Assembly (NCBI GenBank): GCA_963708245.1
Contig: OY970201.1
Location: 434,001-498,000, forward strand
DNA: 64,000 nucleotides
From: CAVYXK01 sp963708245
GTDB lineage: Bacteria; Pseudomonadota; Alphaproteobacteria; Acetobacterales; Acetobacteraceae
Direction: 5' to 3'
Position numbers and translations under genes: made by a program
Shown here: positions 18,014 through 26,703 of the stretch, piece by piece
How the letters are laid out: each line of letters starts with the position of its first letter
How positions within the stretch are numbered: the first letter of the stretch is position 1
Notes under the pieces: generated by a model
Database searches by the model: none
What the model saw: the letters and a program-made list of their open reading frames with translations, nothing else
Told to the model about the DNA's origin: nothing

Positions 18014-18091
18014 ATGAACCCAGTGTCGGACGGCAGCAAGATGCCCGCCACGCTGATCCCCGGCGATGGCATCGGGCCGGAAATCGTGTTA
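18014..18091 (+). pseudogene. Isocitrate dehydrogenase N-terminal stub
   Basis: The first ~26 codons read MNPVSDGSKMPATLIPGDG then IGPEIV, the hallmark N-terminus of isocitrate/isopropylmalate dehydrogenases (NAD-type icd is likeliest because of the MPATLIPGDGIGPEI pattern). Directly after IGPEIV the similarity ends, and within about 40 bases the frame stops. A ribosome-binding site is retained. It is a 5' gene stub left by deletion or recombination. Confidence 0.7.
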
Positions 18092-18304
18092 TCGCTTGTG
18101 AGCTGGTCCGCGACGGTGCCGCTGATTTGTAGGGGGGACAGCGACAGCGGTGGTGTTCACGAGCTCCAACGCCGTGCCATCGTCGTTCGCCCCACCGTAA
18201 TCTGTCGTGCCGAAAAGGTACCCGGCGGCGTCAGCCATCAGACCGCCCTCCGGGTTTTCCAGGTCTGAGTTGCTGCAGTCGACCGGTGTGGTGAGAGTCG
18301 GCAT
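18092..18304 (-). pseudogene. Stub of a GloVer-repeat (TIGR03803-like) protein
   Basis: On the minus strand an ATG at 18304 with GGGAG upstream starts a protein containing LMADAAGYLFGTTDYGGAN then DDGTALEL. This matches the YGTTxxGGxxxxGTVFxL pattern of the choice-of-anchor tandem repeat (GloVer) family, normally hundreds of residues with many repeats. Here one repeat is left before the frame runs into the icd stub. The two stubs meet tail to tail near 18091. Confidence 0.6.
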
Positions 18305-19230
18305 GTTGCGTCTCCCGTTGAGATATTAAAAAAGCGTTGTCTCAGGCGCAGGCTATTATGGCTTGGTTTTCTCACACTGCCCGATTCGGTACGGTACATG
18401 GCTGCCGGCTGACCTGCGCGATGTCCGGCCTGATCATTCCGCTGCTGCGCGACACCTACCCGGCGATCCGTTTTCGTCACCCGTGAGGAGTTGGTGTAGC
18501 AGGACCTGCCCTCCCAGGCCTATGGCCTATGCAACCTATTGCCTAGATCTGTTCGTCGCCCAGCGTGCCGACCGGGAGTTGGATCAGAACGTCGCGGCCG
18601 CGTGCGTCGTACTCGTGGGCCAGCACCGAGGTGCTCTGTCACCAAGGCACGACCGCGGCGACACCGACCGCAACGACCGGCGGAGGGACCGCGGCACAAG
18701 GAGCGCCGCCTCGGCGGAGAGTACCGAGGGAGCCGAGCAAGCCGGGAGTACCGGCGCATGCGAGCGAGCCGCCAGGGAAGCCCGCTGAGGCCCCTGGCGG
18801 CTGACCTGCCTGGGGGGAGAGATCCCCCCGCGTCCACCTCGCCGCCCGGACGCCGCCACGCCCCGCCGCTGGCCCGGCAAAGCGGGCGATTTCAACGCAC
18901 GGCTGGCATTCCCGCTGGCCGGTTCTGCGCCAGCGTCTGCCGGTTTGCTGTCAGGCTCGGGGCCCGGCTCGCCGATCGGCTTGCTTTTGTTGGGGTGTCG
19001 TGGGCGAGATCGTGTCGGCGCCGAGGGTTGCCCGATGCGATGGTGAAGTGCGCGCCGGCTTCAGCGCAGTGACTTAGAATCGTCAGGCTCGCTGCACTGC
19101 GGGGAAGGGTCTCAGGTCGAGGCCAACGAAGACGACGAAGGCCGGGGAGTAGCCCGCAGACCGACCTGAGCATCGACGCGCCATAGGGAAGGGCGATATC
19201 GCTCGCGGTTATTCAGCGGAGGACGGAGCC
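18305..19230. other. Gene-poor stretch
   Basis: No convincing gene was found. Open frames at 18363-18788 (plus) and 18584-18895 (minus) are Arg/Pro/Ala-rich and without motifs. The region likely contains the promoter of the GloVer stub (18310-18360, AT-richer, with a run of six T on the minus strand side) and old degraded DNA. Confidence 0.4.
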
Positions 19231-19371
19231 ATGGCCAAGCGAAATGCCAAGCGCAGCGACCAGCGACAGGCGGAGCGAGCGTTGATCCGCGGGGCGGATG
19301 ATGTCCCGCCGGTGCGGGGCCGCAAGCGGCGCCGGTCCCGACGTGGCGTGCGCACGGCGCCTAGGAGCTGA
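19231..19371 (+). CDS. Small Arg-rich protein, 46 aa
   Basis: The frame runs from ATG 19231 (MAKRNAKRSDQRQAERALI) to the TGA at 19369, with GGAGGACGGAG directly upstream. It is highly basic (GRKRRRSRRG near the C-terminus). Its stop is three bases before the next ATG at 19375, so the two genes are probably cotranscribed and coupled. The family is not recognised. A nucleic-acid-binding role would fit the charge, but this is inference. Confidence 0.5.
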   Translation: MAKRNAKRSDQRQAERALIRGADDVPPVRGRKRRRSRRGVRTAPRS

Positions 19372-19374
19372 GCC

Positions 19375-19812
19375 ATGGCGGACGATCGCCGTGGCCGGGT
19401 CGCGGAAGGCTGGCGGCGGATCCAGGACGAGTCCCGAGGGCTGCTGCGCGTCGCCATCATCGACGTCGAGAACACCGTGGCGCATCTCGCCCGGGCGGCG
19501 GAGGGCGATGTCGAATCGCACCGACTGATCGCGCTGGTGAACGGCACACTCGAGATGTTGGGCGGCGACGGGCTCGTCTGTCTGCTGTGCGGGGCCGCGC
19601 TCAGCATCACTGCACTGCCGCACGCGATCGTGGCCATCCATGCGTACCGCGACGACTTTAGGCAGGCGGCAACCTCGGGGCTCTGCAGAGCTTGCCTTCG
19701 CCGCCATCAGAGCGCAGCGGGTTTGGCGGCAGCGGTGCACGAGTATCTGCGGGCGAACCTGATTTCTGATCTACGTGTGTTGCCGCCGATAGCGCCGGCC
19801 GGGCACGCCTAA
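19375..19812 (+). CDS. Hypothetical Cys-pair protein
   Basis: The 145-aa protein has a helical acidic N-terminal half (RRIQDESRGLLRVAIIDVEN, RLIALVNGTLEMLGG) and, in the C-terminal half, two CxxC pairs (LVCLLCGAAL and GLCRACLRRH) about 38 residues apart, consistent with one zinc site. GGAG precedes the start. It follows the 46-aa basic protein after three bases. The family is not recognised; the look is of mobile-island or phage-borne hypotheticals of Acetobacteraceae. Confidence 0.6.
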   Translation: MADDRRGRVAEGWRRIQDESRGLLRVAIIDVENTVAHLARAAEGDVESHRLIALVNGTLEMLGGDGLVCLLCGAALSITALPHAIVAIHAYRDDFRQAATSGLCRACLRRHQSAAGLAAAVHEYLRANLISDLRVLPPIAPAGHA

Positions 19813-20140
19813 ACGCTCATACTGGCTCGGTCTCCGTTTGCATCGCCGCCTCCACCTCGCGCCAGATCCCGCGATGGTTTCGTTGGGAAGCATCTGGTTC
19901 TCGCGGGATCGCGCCGGGTCACCAGTGCGCTGTCCGCGGCGCAAACTGACGCTCTCGACGCGTTGCTCCAGCCGAAGTTAACAGCAGCGCGTTGCGACAG
20001 AGGCGGGTTGCGCGTCACGCATCGGTGTCTCCGCTTAGTGTGATCGGTCGTCTCAGCGGTTAGCTCAATGGCCAGTCATCATTCAACTGCCTCGGCCGGA
20101 GGCGCATAGGTGGCGCTAAGCGTCTCACGGCGCGCCGTCG
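19813..20140. other. Gene-free stretch
   Basis: No gene or clear motif. It lies between the Cys-pair protein gene and the 3' end of the interrupted response regulator. Confidence 0.4.
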
Positions 20141-20327
20141 TCACGGCCAGTTATTGGGCGGAGGCAACGTAGTTGGCCTCTGCGGTTGCTCCTGCTCGAT
20201 CGCCAGCGGCTCCGGCCGGGCCATCGCCTTTAGCCGCTCGAACAGCCACGCCCGGGCCCGCGTGCGTTTAGCCACTTCGCGCTCAAGCTCAGCGAGTTTG
20301 AAAGGCTTTTGTAGGAACGCGATTAAT

Positions 20328-21989
20328 CCTAAATCCGGCAGTTGGGTCCGATCGTCGCCGGTCTGAAGTGACGACCCACAACCTGGGGTAATTGCTCAGG
20401 CCGGGCTCAGGCGAAGCGGTGGCTGCAGTTGCCGGCCATGCAAGAAGTAGCGGAGCGCTTCACTGAGGATGCGATACCAGCGTTGCAGCGGATCCAACTG
20501 CTCCGCACTTTTTCGCAGCCGGTCAAGAAAGCCGGCGATGCGCAGGTAAGCTTGCCTCGCCTTGTCGCGCGCGCCATGCGCGCTGCTGATCGTCAGCCTC
20601 ACCTGGCCGGCGTGTTGGGTGCGCTGCGCGATCGCCGACAGCAGCAAGGGTCGGGTGGTGATCGCCTCCCGATGGTGCTCCGGATCAGCCAGCCGGACGA
20701 ACAGGCTCCACCAGTTGTAGATCAGTGCAACGATACCGGCCAGCAGCCGACACCGCGTGAGGTCCTGTGTCGTGAAACCGCCCCAACCCCATTGGTTCTT
20801 CAGCTCGTCAAAAACGTTCTCGCAATCCGCCCGATCGCGATACAACTGCCCCAGCGTCAGGATTTCATCGTCCATTGAGGTGACCAGCGCAGCGTAGTCC
20901 CACGCCTCCTGATCGGGGCCCACCTCGACGAAGCCAAGTCGCCGCTGAGCCGGATCGCCATGATCGACGGCCGGCGGACCAGCCAGTTGGCGGCGCAGCA
21001 GAATGACTCTCCGCTGCCGGCTCCAGCCCTCCAGCCGCAGGCTCGTCTCCTTGCCCTGCCAGCCCTGGCCGGCATCCTTCCAGTCCGATGCCTGCATCGC
21101 CCGTTGCAGTGCCCGCGTGACGTTTTTCGTCATGCGCAGACGGAACAGATACGCCAGCTCCTCCCGCTCGGCCCGCGCCATCACCGGCTCGATGCCCCAC
21201 GACTTGTCTCCGCGCAGCAGCCACGGCCGCTGCCCCGCTCCGAGATGATCCAGCAACTCCCACAAGCCGCCCGTCGCGTGTCTGACGTTGTGCTGATCGC
21301 CGGGCAATACCTCGACCCGTAGCACCAGCCGCAGGTTCGACAGCATGTAGCTGTGATAGCAGTGCGACGGCCGACCCGGCTTGTGCGGATTATAGCCCAG
21401 CTCGGCGCCTTCCTGGTGCCCATACAAAGGTTTGATGGTGGTATCGATGTCGAGCACCCACGGCTCGCCGAGCAGCGGAGCGGTGCAATAGTCCAGGTGG
21501 TTTTGCAGCCAGGCCGAGCCTTGCGCTTCGTCGATCTTCTCCAGCCCGCGGCGAACCGAGTCCTCGCTGACCACCTTGCGCATGCCGAGCAACGGCGGGT
21601 TCACCGGATCGCAGCGCAGCGCGGTCACATGGGCATAGCGCCGGTGACCCGCCAGAACAGACAGCAGCACGGTGCCAAGCAGATCGCGTGTACGCGGTGC
21701 ATTCGGGCTAGTGAACCGCAGCGGACAGTCGGCAACCCAATTGTCGAACAACCCGGCCTGCTTCAGGTAGTCGATGAAGAATGGCAGTTGGCCGAACGGC
21801 GTCACCGGTGCGGCGGCGTCCCACTCCACGTGCACGCGCCCGGCGAAGGTATCGGCAATCGCCGAATGCGGCGCAACTTCCGGTTGCTCACCCGCGGGGT
21901 GAACCGCCAGACATCTCTGTTCTGTGCTCATGCCGGCCAAATCTGCCAATTCAGCCGCGGCGCGCAATCACTCAACTGCCGGATTTAGG
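20328..21989 (-). mobile_element. IS1380-family insertion sequence
   Basis: The 1662-bp element starts CCTAAATCCGGCAGTT and ends with its exact inverse AACTGCCGGATTTAGG. It is flanked on both sides by TTAAT (20323-20327 and 21990-21994). It carries one transposase gene. The perfect 16-bp ends and intact target duplication indicate recent insertion. Confidence 0.92.
20396..21931 (-). CDS. IS1380-family transposase
   Basis: The protein is about 511 aa when started at the Met of MSTEQRCLAVHPAGE (21931); an upstream in-frame start at 21967 would lie almost at the IS end. Family marks are LDIDTTIKPLYGHQEGAELG (first catalytic Asp region), the Arg/Asp region LLRGDKSWGIEP, and YRDRADCENVFDELKNQWG with the catalytic Glu. 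Typical IS1380 transposases are 430-520 aa, so this is full-length. Confidence 0.9.
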   Translation of the reverse strand: MSTEQRCLAVHPAGEQPEVAPHSAIADTFAGRVHVEWDAAAPVTPFGQLPFFIDYLKQAGLFDNWVADCPLRFTSPNAPRTRDLLGTVLLSVLAGHRRYAHVTALRCDPVNPPLLGMRKVVSEDSVRRGLEKIDEAQGSAWLQNHLDYCTAPLLGEPWVLDIDTTIKPLYGHQEGAELGYNPHKPGRPSHCYHSYMLSNLRLVLRVEVLPGDQHNVRHATGGLWELLDHLGAGQRPWLLRGDKSWGIEPVMARAEREELAYLFRLRMTKNVTRALQRAMQASDWKDAGQGWQGKETSLRLEGWSRQRRVILLRRQLAGPPAVDHGDPAQRRLGFVEVGPDQEAWDYAALVTSMDDEILTLGQLYRDRADCENVFDELKNQWGWGGFTTQDLTRCRLLAGIVALIYNWWSLFVRLADPEHHREAITTRPLLLSAIAQRTQHAGQVRLTISSAHGARDKARQAYLRIAGFLDRLRKSAEQLDPLQRWYRILSEALRYFLHGRQLQPPLRLSPA

Positions 21990-22386
21990 TTAATGGGTCT
22001 TCCCGGTGCTTCGTCATAGCCTCGGGGTCCCCGCTTATGAGCAGCACCGGCACTCCCAGGGAGCGGGCCAGCTTTGCGAGGGCCTTTCCGTCCCCACCAG
22101 GTAGCCCAGCGTCGACGATCAGCAAGGAGGGGCGGGTATCGCGTAAAATGTCGGCTCCGACCGAACGCTCGTTGACTGCTGCTATTCGGTAACCAGCCTC
22201 CTCCAGATGCATGCAAAGCGTTGTGCGGAAGCCGGCGTCGTCCTCGACAACCAATATGAGCGGAACAGTAGACCTATGGTATTAAATCGTCAATTCCGTG
22301 TGCCTCGCATTGATCTAGATCAGCAACCGCGGGGATCTCCCACTGCACTTAGCGTTGATGCGGGTTAGTCTGCGCCGAGGTGGCCT

Positions 22387-22970
22387 ATGAGCTTCGAGGC
22401 CGAGTGGGCTGCCAGGAAGCGCGAGGACCCCGAGGCGCTTGAAGGCGAAGCTGAAGAAGCCCTGACCCCACACGAGCCGCTGGTTGCTGGGAGGGGTGGA
22501 GAGCTCGTCCAGCCCAACGAGACCGGCCCGATCCGCTCGCCACCGAACCTGTTGCACGCCGAGGCCAGCCGCGAGCGGCTAACGTTGATTGGCGGCAGGG
22601 CCGCACTTGCGCTCGACCTCGCCGAATCCATCGGCGCCGAGAGCAGCGCCGAAAGATGCTCGCGCACCAGATGGCGAAGGCTCATGAACTGATGATGCGG
22701 CTTGCGCAGCAGGCCATGCGGTTCGCGAACAAGGCCGAGCGCTTCGACAGCATGGACGCCCACGCGCAGGCGGCTGCCGCCAACATTGAAGCCAGCCGAT
22801 GCGCAAACGCGGCGGCGAAACTGATGGCTTCGTTTCAGGGGGCCATGTTGACGCTGGACACCCTGCGCAATGGGCGAAGGCAGATCGTCACAGTCCAGCA
22901 CGTCAACGTGCAGGACGGCGGACAGGCCATGGTAGCCGCGGCAATGACGCCGCCCGGGAGGGGGGAGTGA
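22387..22970 (+). pseudogene. Conserved hypothetical protein, one-base frameshift
   Basis: Frame 1 (from MSFEAEWAARKREDPEALE) runs to ...LDLAESIGAESSAE at about 22650. The natural continuation KMLAHQMAKAHELMMRLAQ lies in the next frame and runs to 22970, ending with VQHVNVQDGGQAMVAAA. I recognise the joined order (acidic N-terminus, AETSRxRLTL-type motif, MLAHQ helix, VVVQHVNVxxGGQAVV tail) as one common alphaproteobacterial hypothetical protein of about 190 aa. One A is missing in GCCGAAAGATGCTC. It is the partner of the downstream HGG-STGP gene, with which it overlaps by four bases (GTGA). Confidence 0.65.
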
Positions 22971-23299
22971 AGACAGGAGGCAATGGACCCGACGAAGGCG
23001 CCCGATGGCAAGCGGGACTGCTGGCCGCGAACACCGTGCCACGCTGCGGTGCCCGGCGCCGCTGCAACGGCCAGCCATGCCGTGCCCCAGCGATGGCGAA
23101 CGGGCGTTGTCACAAGCACGGCGGGGCGTCGACCGGGCCGCGAACGGCCGAGGGCTTGGAGCGGTGCCGGCGGGCCCGTTGGAAACATGGGGGGCGTGCT
23201 GCGGAGGTGCGAGAAGCAGCCCGCGCACGGGGGGAGGCGAGGCGGTTGATTGCGGCGTTGCGAGCCTACGACAACCCCGATAGCAAGACGGATCGGTAG
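22967..23299 (+). CDS. HGG-STGP motif small Cys-rich protein
   Basis: From the GTG at 22967, which overlaps the upstream stop (GTGA) and follows GGGAGGGGGGA, the frame gives 110 aa. The centre has a Cys/His cluster CGARRRCNGQPCRAP then CHKHGGASTGP, followed by the basic RTAEGLERCRRARWKHG. This is the HGGxSTGP family of small hypothetical proteins common on alphaproteobacterial mobile DNA; it probably binds zinc. The role is unknown. Genetic coupling to the preceding gene supports a joint function. Confidence 0.75.
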   Translation: MKTGGNGPDEGARWQAGLLAANTVPRCGARRRCNGQPCRAPAMANGRCHKHGGASTGPRTAEGLERCRRARWKHGGRAAEVREAARARGEARRLIAALRAYDNPDSKTDR

Positions 23300-23729
23300 C
23301 GGCTGAGGTAGCCGCGAACTCTGAGGATGATCGCGCGCTCGCCCCTATACCCACACACCTCCTAGTGTTCTGACTCTGACACTTCGATCCCGACCGGGAT
23401 GGCGGGATCGGCCGCGAACCAGATGGAGGCCGGGGATCGAAGCGATAGGATCGCAACACTAGTACCTCGGCACAGAGGTTTTGACAGGTTGCGGGGCGAG
23501 GCGGTCTCTCTTGTTTCGGGCCGTCAGCCAGCGGGAATGAGGTCCACGGCGAACAGCCGCAGTCGACCCTTCTCGGACATTCGGGCCAAGCGACCGAATG
23601 GCATGTGCCGGCCGAATCTGGACCGCAGCTTTGGAGAGCCCAACGGCGGCGAGCGGACGATCGTTCTTGAAAACTGTCGAGGACAAGCAGCGATCCGAAA
23701 GCAGCCGCTGGCCGGGCCTCTGTCGAACC
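23300..23729. other. Gene-free stretch with a palindrome
   Basis: It contains the palindromic cluster around 23385-23410 (ATCCCGACCGGGAT followed by GGCGGGATC), able to form a hairpin and possibly a terminator for the plus-strand genes before it. No gene was recognised in the rest. Confidence 0.4.
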
Positions 23730-24140
23730 CTATGCAACCACACGCACCTGCACGGGGATCCCTCGCCGCAGGGAGTTGACCGCCATGCACACAGCCTTGG
23801 CTTTTTCGATGATGGCGTCGGCACTTGAGCCATCGAGTGTCCTGCAACTGACGGTCATGCTGGCCGCAGTCGCGAGGATCGGATCGCCCTCGAGCTCGAC
23901 CGCCACCGAGACAGAAATGCCACCAAGCTCGACACCACTTGCATGTGCGACGTAGCGAAGGTCGTTGCAGAAACAGCCGCCGATCGTCAGCGCCAGCAGC
24001 TGCGCGCCATTGAACCCCAGGCCGCGGCCGCCTGCACGACCCTCCGGTCTGTCGACGACGATGGTATGGGCGCCTGCCCAACCCAGCGCCGCCTCGGTAC
24101 CGGCTACGTTACTCAATTCGACGGAGACCGTTGGCATCAT
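23730..24140 (-). CDS. OsmC-family protein
   Basis: The 136-aa protein has the OsmC/Ohr layout: N-terminal beta strands with GNxxG-like turn (TIVVDRPEGRAGG), the core helix GFNGAQLLALTIGGCFCNDL with the first redox Cys, and the C-terminal part VCMAVNSLRRGIPVQV. A second Cys in SCRTLDG is placed differently from the peroxiredoxin-type OsmC, so peroxidase activity is uncertain. Members reduce organic hydroperoxides in the cytoplasm using a thiol cycle. Length is normal. It is monocistronic in view. Confidence 0.8.
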   Translation of the reverse strand: MMPTVSVELSNVAGTEAALGWAGAHTIVVDRPEGRAGGRGLGFNGAQLLALTIGGCFCNDLRYVAHASGVELGGISVSVAVELEGDPILATAASMTVSCRTLDGSSADAIIEKAKAVCMAVNSLRRGIPVQVRVVA

Positions 24141-24979
24141 TAACCTCCCGAAAATCGCGCCTCTTCCTCAGCGCCCCATGTTAGCCCTGATCGTGCGCGA
24201 CGTCCGTTTCTGGCCGCGCCGACGGTACTGCCGAAACTGGTCAATCTGCTCACAGACCTCCGGGAGGAGCGTGACGTAGGCGCATACAACACTTCGGTTG
24301 CCCACCCTATGATGCGGATCATTGCGGAGTTTCAGGCAAGCCTGAAGAAATGCCCGCGCATCCCATCCGGCACGCCGGACCCGTATGTTCCGCCGAATCA
24401 GATGCGTTGAATGTCTGTCGGCGGATATTGGCTTCAATGCCACCGGAGGCGCAGCATGTGAACGCCCTGTGCGGTCGCCATTTCGTCCGCTTCATCAAAC
24501 AATGACCGAGCCGCGTCCAGTGCATCAGGCGTTGCAATCAGCAACGTATCAGCGGTTACCCGCAAGAGTTCCGGCATCCAGAGTCGCAGCCCGATTTCGT
24601 CGAGCGCCGCACGCTCGGTTCTATCTCTGTCTGCTCGCCGAGGCGCTGATCGCCCAGGGTCGCGCTGCCGAAGCGGTTGAGCGCATGACGATGGCGAGGC
24701 GGTGCTGCCGCTGCCGGAGATAAGCGGCAACGTCATGCTGGAAATCCACCTGGCCGGCTCGATGACCTACGTCGTAGACGCGGCGCCCGAGGTTGGCACC
24801 GACAGAAGCCGCCTGACCGAAGCCGCCTGAGCTTAGGAACGATATTTATCGGACGCTCTTGATCACTCGCAGGTTGGCGGCGTTCGATCTCGTTGTCCCG
24901 ACAGCGCATGGCGAACATGTGGGTGGTGAACCGAGCGTGCCGTAACACATCGCAGCACTACACGACACTCCTATCCCCG
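24141..24979. other. Degenerate stretch with pieces of TPR-like ATPase regulator
   Basis: On minus, 24600-24434 reads LDEIGLRLWMPELLRVTAD then DEADEMATAQGVHMLRL. This is like the C-terminal TPR end of large ATPase regulators or adenylate-cyclase-like proteins. On plus, 24586-24690 reads FYLCLLAEALIAQGRAAEAV, a motif that in the same protein type precedes the first. The two pieces face opposite ways, as if an inversion cut one gene. A further open piece on plus at 24735-24830 (MLEIHLAGSMTYVVDAAPE) is not recognised. All are remnants. Confidence 0.35.
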
Positions 24980-25489
24980 TCAGCTTCGGGGGCTCAAATC
25001 GTGTAGGAGTTGGGGGAGGATTCGCAACAATTGCTGAAACTGAATGTATTGAACGTTGGCATGCTTGTTACCATTCACGGGCTGGCAATGCGGATAATTT
25101 GGATGTCCCTCAAAGCCAAGCTCCATGCATCTACGCTGAGTGTCGCAATGAAAACGGGCGGCAATGGGCGCTTTCTCAGAGAATGTCTTCCATTGCGCCT
25201 CCAGTTCAGCCGCCGATTGCGCCAGTTTCGGGGCGTCACCACTGGTCAGGCTGGATTTCGCGCTCAGGGCTGTATTTTCCAGTTTGATTAATCTGTTCTT
25301 CGCTGCGGTATTCCCCTTGGTGTGGGATGGGTTAAAGCATTGTTCCACACCCTTGACCAAGGCCTTTGTGAGCGAGATAACACGATCAACCTGGTCAATG
25401 CGCGGGTCAGGTGCCGCTGCCTGAGCGGTGACGAAAGGCGAGCAGATGGCCAGGGTAATTGATAAAGCTGCCGCGATCGTCGAAGGCAT
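24980..25489 (-). CDS. Secreted hypothetical protein
   Basis: The 169-aa precursor has a typical signal peptide (MPSTIAAALSITLAICSPF.. with cleavage likely after AQA, about residue 25). The mature part is helical, with four Cys (VEQCFNPSHT, ARFHCDTQRRCMELG, YPHCQPVNG) that may form two disulfides in the periplasm. GC content is lower than that of neighbours. The family is not recognised; there is no operon partner. Confidence 0.6.
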   Translation of the reverse strand: MPSTIAAALSITLAICSPFVTAQAAAPDPRIDQVDRVISLTKALVKGVEQCFNPSHTKGNTAAKNRLIKLENTALSAKSSLTSGDAPKLAQSAAELEAQWKTFSEKAPIAARFHCDTQRRCMELGFEGHPNYPHCQPVNGNKHANVQYIQFQQLLRILPQLLHDLSPRS

Positions 25490-25638
25490 ATTTCACCATA
25501 CCGTTGCTAAGGTTGAATTGCGGGGCTCCCCCCACATCAAAAGCGGATTGAAGATCAGGAGGGACGGAACTGCTTAAGCGCGAGGCAAGCCAATTGTCCA
25601 GTCCGTCCGGGCTCTGCAACAGAGCGACCGGCGTCGAA

Positions 25639-26187
25639 TTACTGATTCCAGCACACCGTTGGGTTGCCAGCAAGGCGTAGGGCGCAGGGCATCACCATGC
25701 TTGGGAGGCCTCTGGTTTGGATACTGTCTCCAGATCGTTTTTTCAGCCATCGCCAGATGCGCCGTATCACTGATCGCCGGTACAGGTCCGGGTCGGCGAC
25801 ATCGCATCCATCGATCAACATCCGAGCTACGCGCTCAACATGGGCGCTGTGGCTGATCGTCGGTTCGACTGCATCTAACGCGTCGACAAGGTCCAGCAGC
25901 TCGCGCCCTTCGCGTAAGGGAGGCGGCTCCTCGACCCGCACGAAGCGGCCCTTACAGACGGGGTTGTCCACGACGGTGCCGAGCTGTTCGGCAAAGGGGC
26001 GGCGTTTCACCGGTTTCGTCACCAGCCTTTCTGCAGCAGCGTTTGCTGCCGCTTCTGCCGCTGCGCTGTCGCCTAGGGAGGAAAAGTAAGCCGCCCGAAC
26101 GCGCCAGTAGGCCATCCGAAGATCGCCCAGCGCTTGTTCCACCGGATCGCTGTCGGGCTCACCATGTGGTCCTGGAACGGCGTCCAT
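25639..26187 (-). CDS. Hypothetical protein
   Basis: A 182-aa protein without signal or membrane segment. It is Ala/Arg-rich and helical in the first half (LRMAYWRVRAAYFSSLGDSA, AAAEAAANAAAERLV), followed by RELLDLVDALDAVEPTISH and VADPDLYRRSVIRRIWRWL. Codon use favours this frame over the overlapping ones. It is not recognised. The C-terminal ~30 residues (after SGDSIQTRG) may be read-through of degraded DNA. Confidence 0.45.
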   Translation of the reverse strand: MDAVPGPHGEPDSDPVEQALGDLRMAYWRVRAAYFSSLGDSAAAEAAANAAAERLVTKPVKRRPFAEQLGTVVDNPVCKGRFVRVEEPPPLREGRELLDLVDALDAVEPTISHSAHVERVARMLIDGCDVADPDLYRRSVIRRIWRWLKKRSGDSIQTRGLPSMVMPCALRLAGNPTVCWNQ

Positions 26188-26490
26188 CCGCGTAGCGTAG
26201 CGGGCTGTCGCGGGTCTGGCGATGCCCGTGGCGGGCGTTTGGCCGCACTAAGGTTGGATTCTTGCCCCCTTTCGTCCTGAGGCGAGGTTTTACCTTCGCA
26301 AAACTTCCTGAAGGTGATCTCCTCCCCTCCTGGGGCCTCGGCCTGCGCGAGATCATCGAGGCGCAGGCCGCTTCCCAGAAGGGTACGCAGGCGGACCAGC
26401 GGCCGGAGCCGGCGGCCCCCTCCGCTGCCGCTCCCGTTCCTGACGGAGGCGGCACGATGCAGCCGGCCACGCTCAGCGCGGCCCCATAGT
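26188..26490. other. Gene-free stretch
   Basis: High-GC sequence with overlapping Arg/Pro-rich open frames on both strands and no motif. No clear terminator was found after the minus-strand pair 26491-27875. Confidence 0.4.
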
Positions 26491-26703
26491 CTAGCAGTTG
26501 TAGACGCCGACCGCGCATCGCCGAGTTGTGCGTCGGGCCACCCCGGCAACGCTGACGGGCGTCAGCGGACGCCCGACCACGGCCTCGGCGCTTACGATCA
26601 GGCCGTGAAAGCCGGGGATCGACAGTTGATCGCCGAGTTCCAGCCCGCCAACCCCGATCATTCCCGCGAGCAGCAGCAGGCGGATCTTCTTCCACGTGGT
26701 CAT
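26491..26703 (-). CDS. Small exported partner of DUF2092 protein
   Basis: The 70-aa protein starts at ATG 26703, overlapping the stop of the DUF2092 gene (TGATG). It has an N-terminal membrane/signal segment (KIRLLLLAGMIGVGGLELG) and a conserved-looking core SAEAVVGRPLTPVSVAGVAR with TTRR near the end. I recall small proteins with this AEAVVGRPLTPVSVAGVARRTTRR signature directly behind DUF2092 genes in alphaproteobacteria, which supports a functional pair in the envelope. The function is unknown. Confidence 0.7.
   Translation of the reverse strand: MTTWKKIRLLLLAGMIGVGGLELGDQLSIPGFHGLIVSAEAVVGRPLTPVSVAGVARRTTRRCAVGVYNC

Larger units (their letters stand above)
20141..22254 (-). pseudogene. 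Response regulator gene split by IS1380
   Basis: The 5' part (22254-21990) encodes a CheY-like receiver: acidic pocket VEDDAGF, phosphoacceptor Asp in LLIVDAGLPGGDGKAL and VPVLLISGDPEAM. The 3' part (20327-20141) encodes IAFLQKPFKLAELEREV, including the conserved Lys of the receiver, and a C-terminal tail ending NNWP. Removing the IS and one TTAAT copy joins REDPL directly to IAFLQKPF in frame, so the host gene was a single-domain response regulator of about 150 aa. The start is uncertain: TTG at 22254, with no good ribosome site. Insertion removes the conserved Lys and should inactivate it. Confidence 0.85.
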
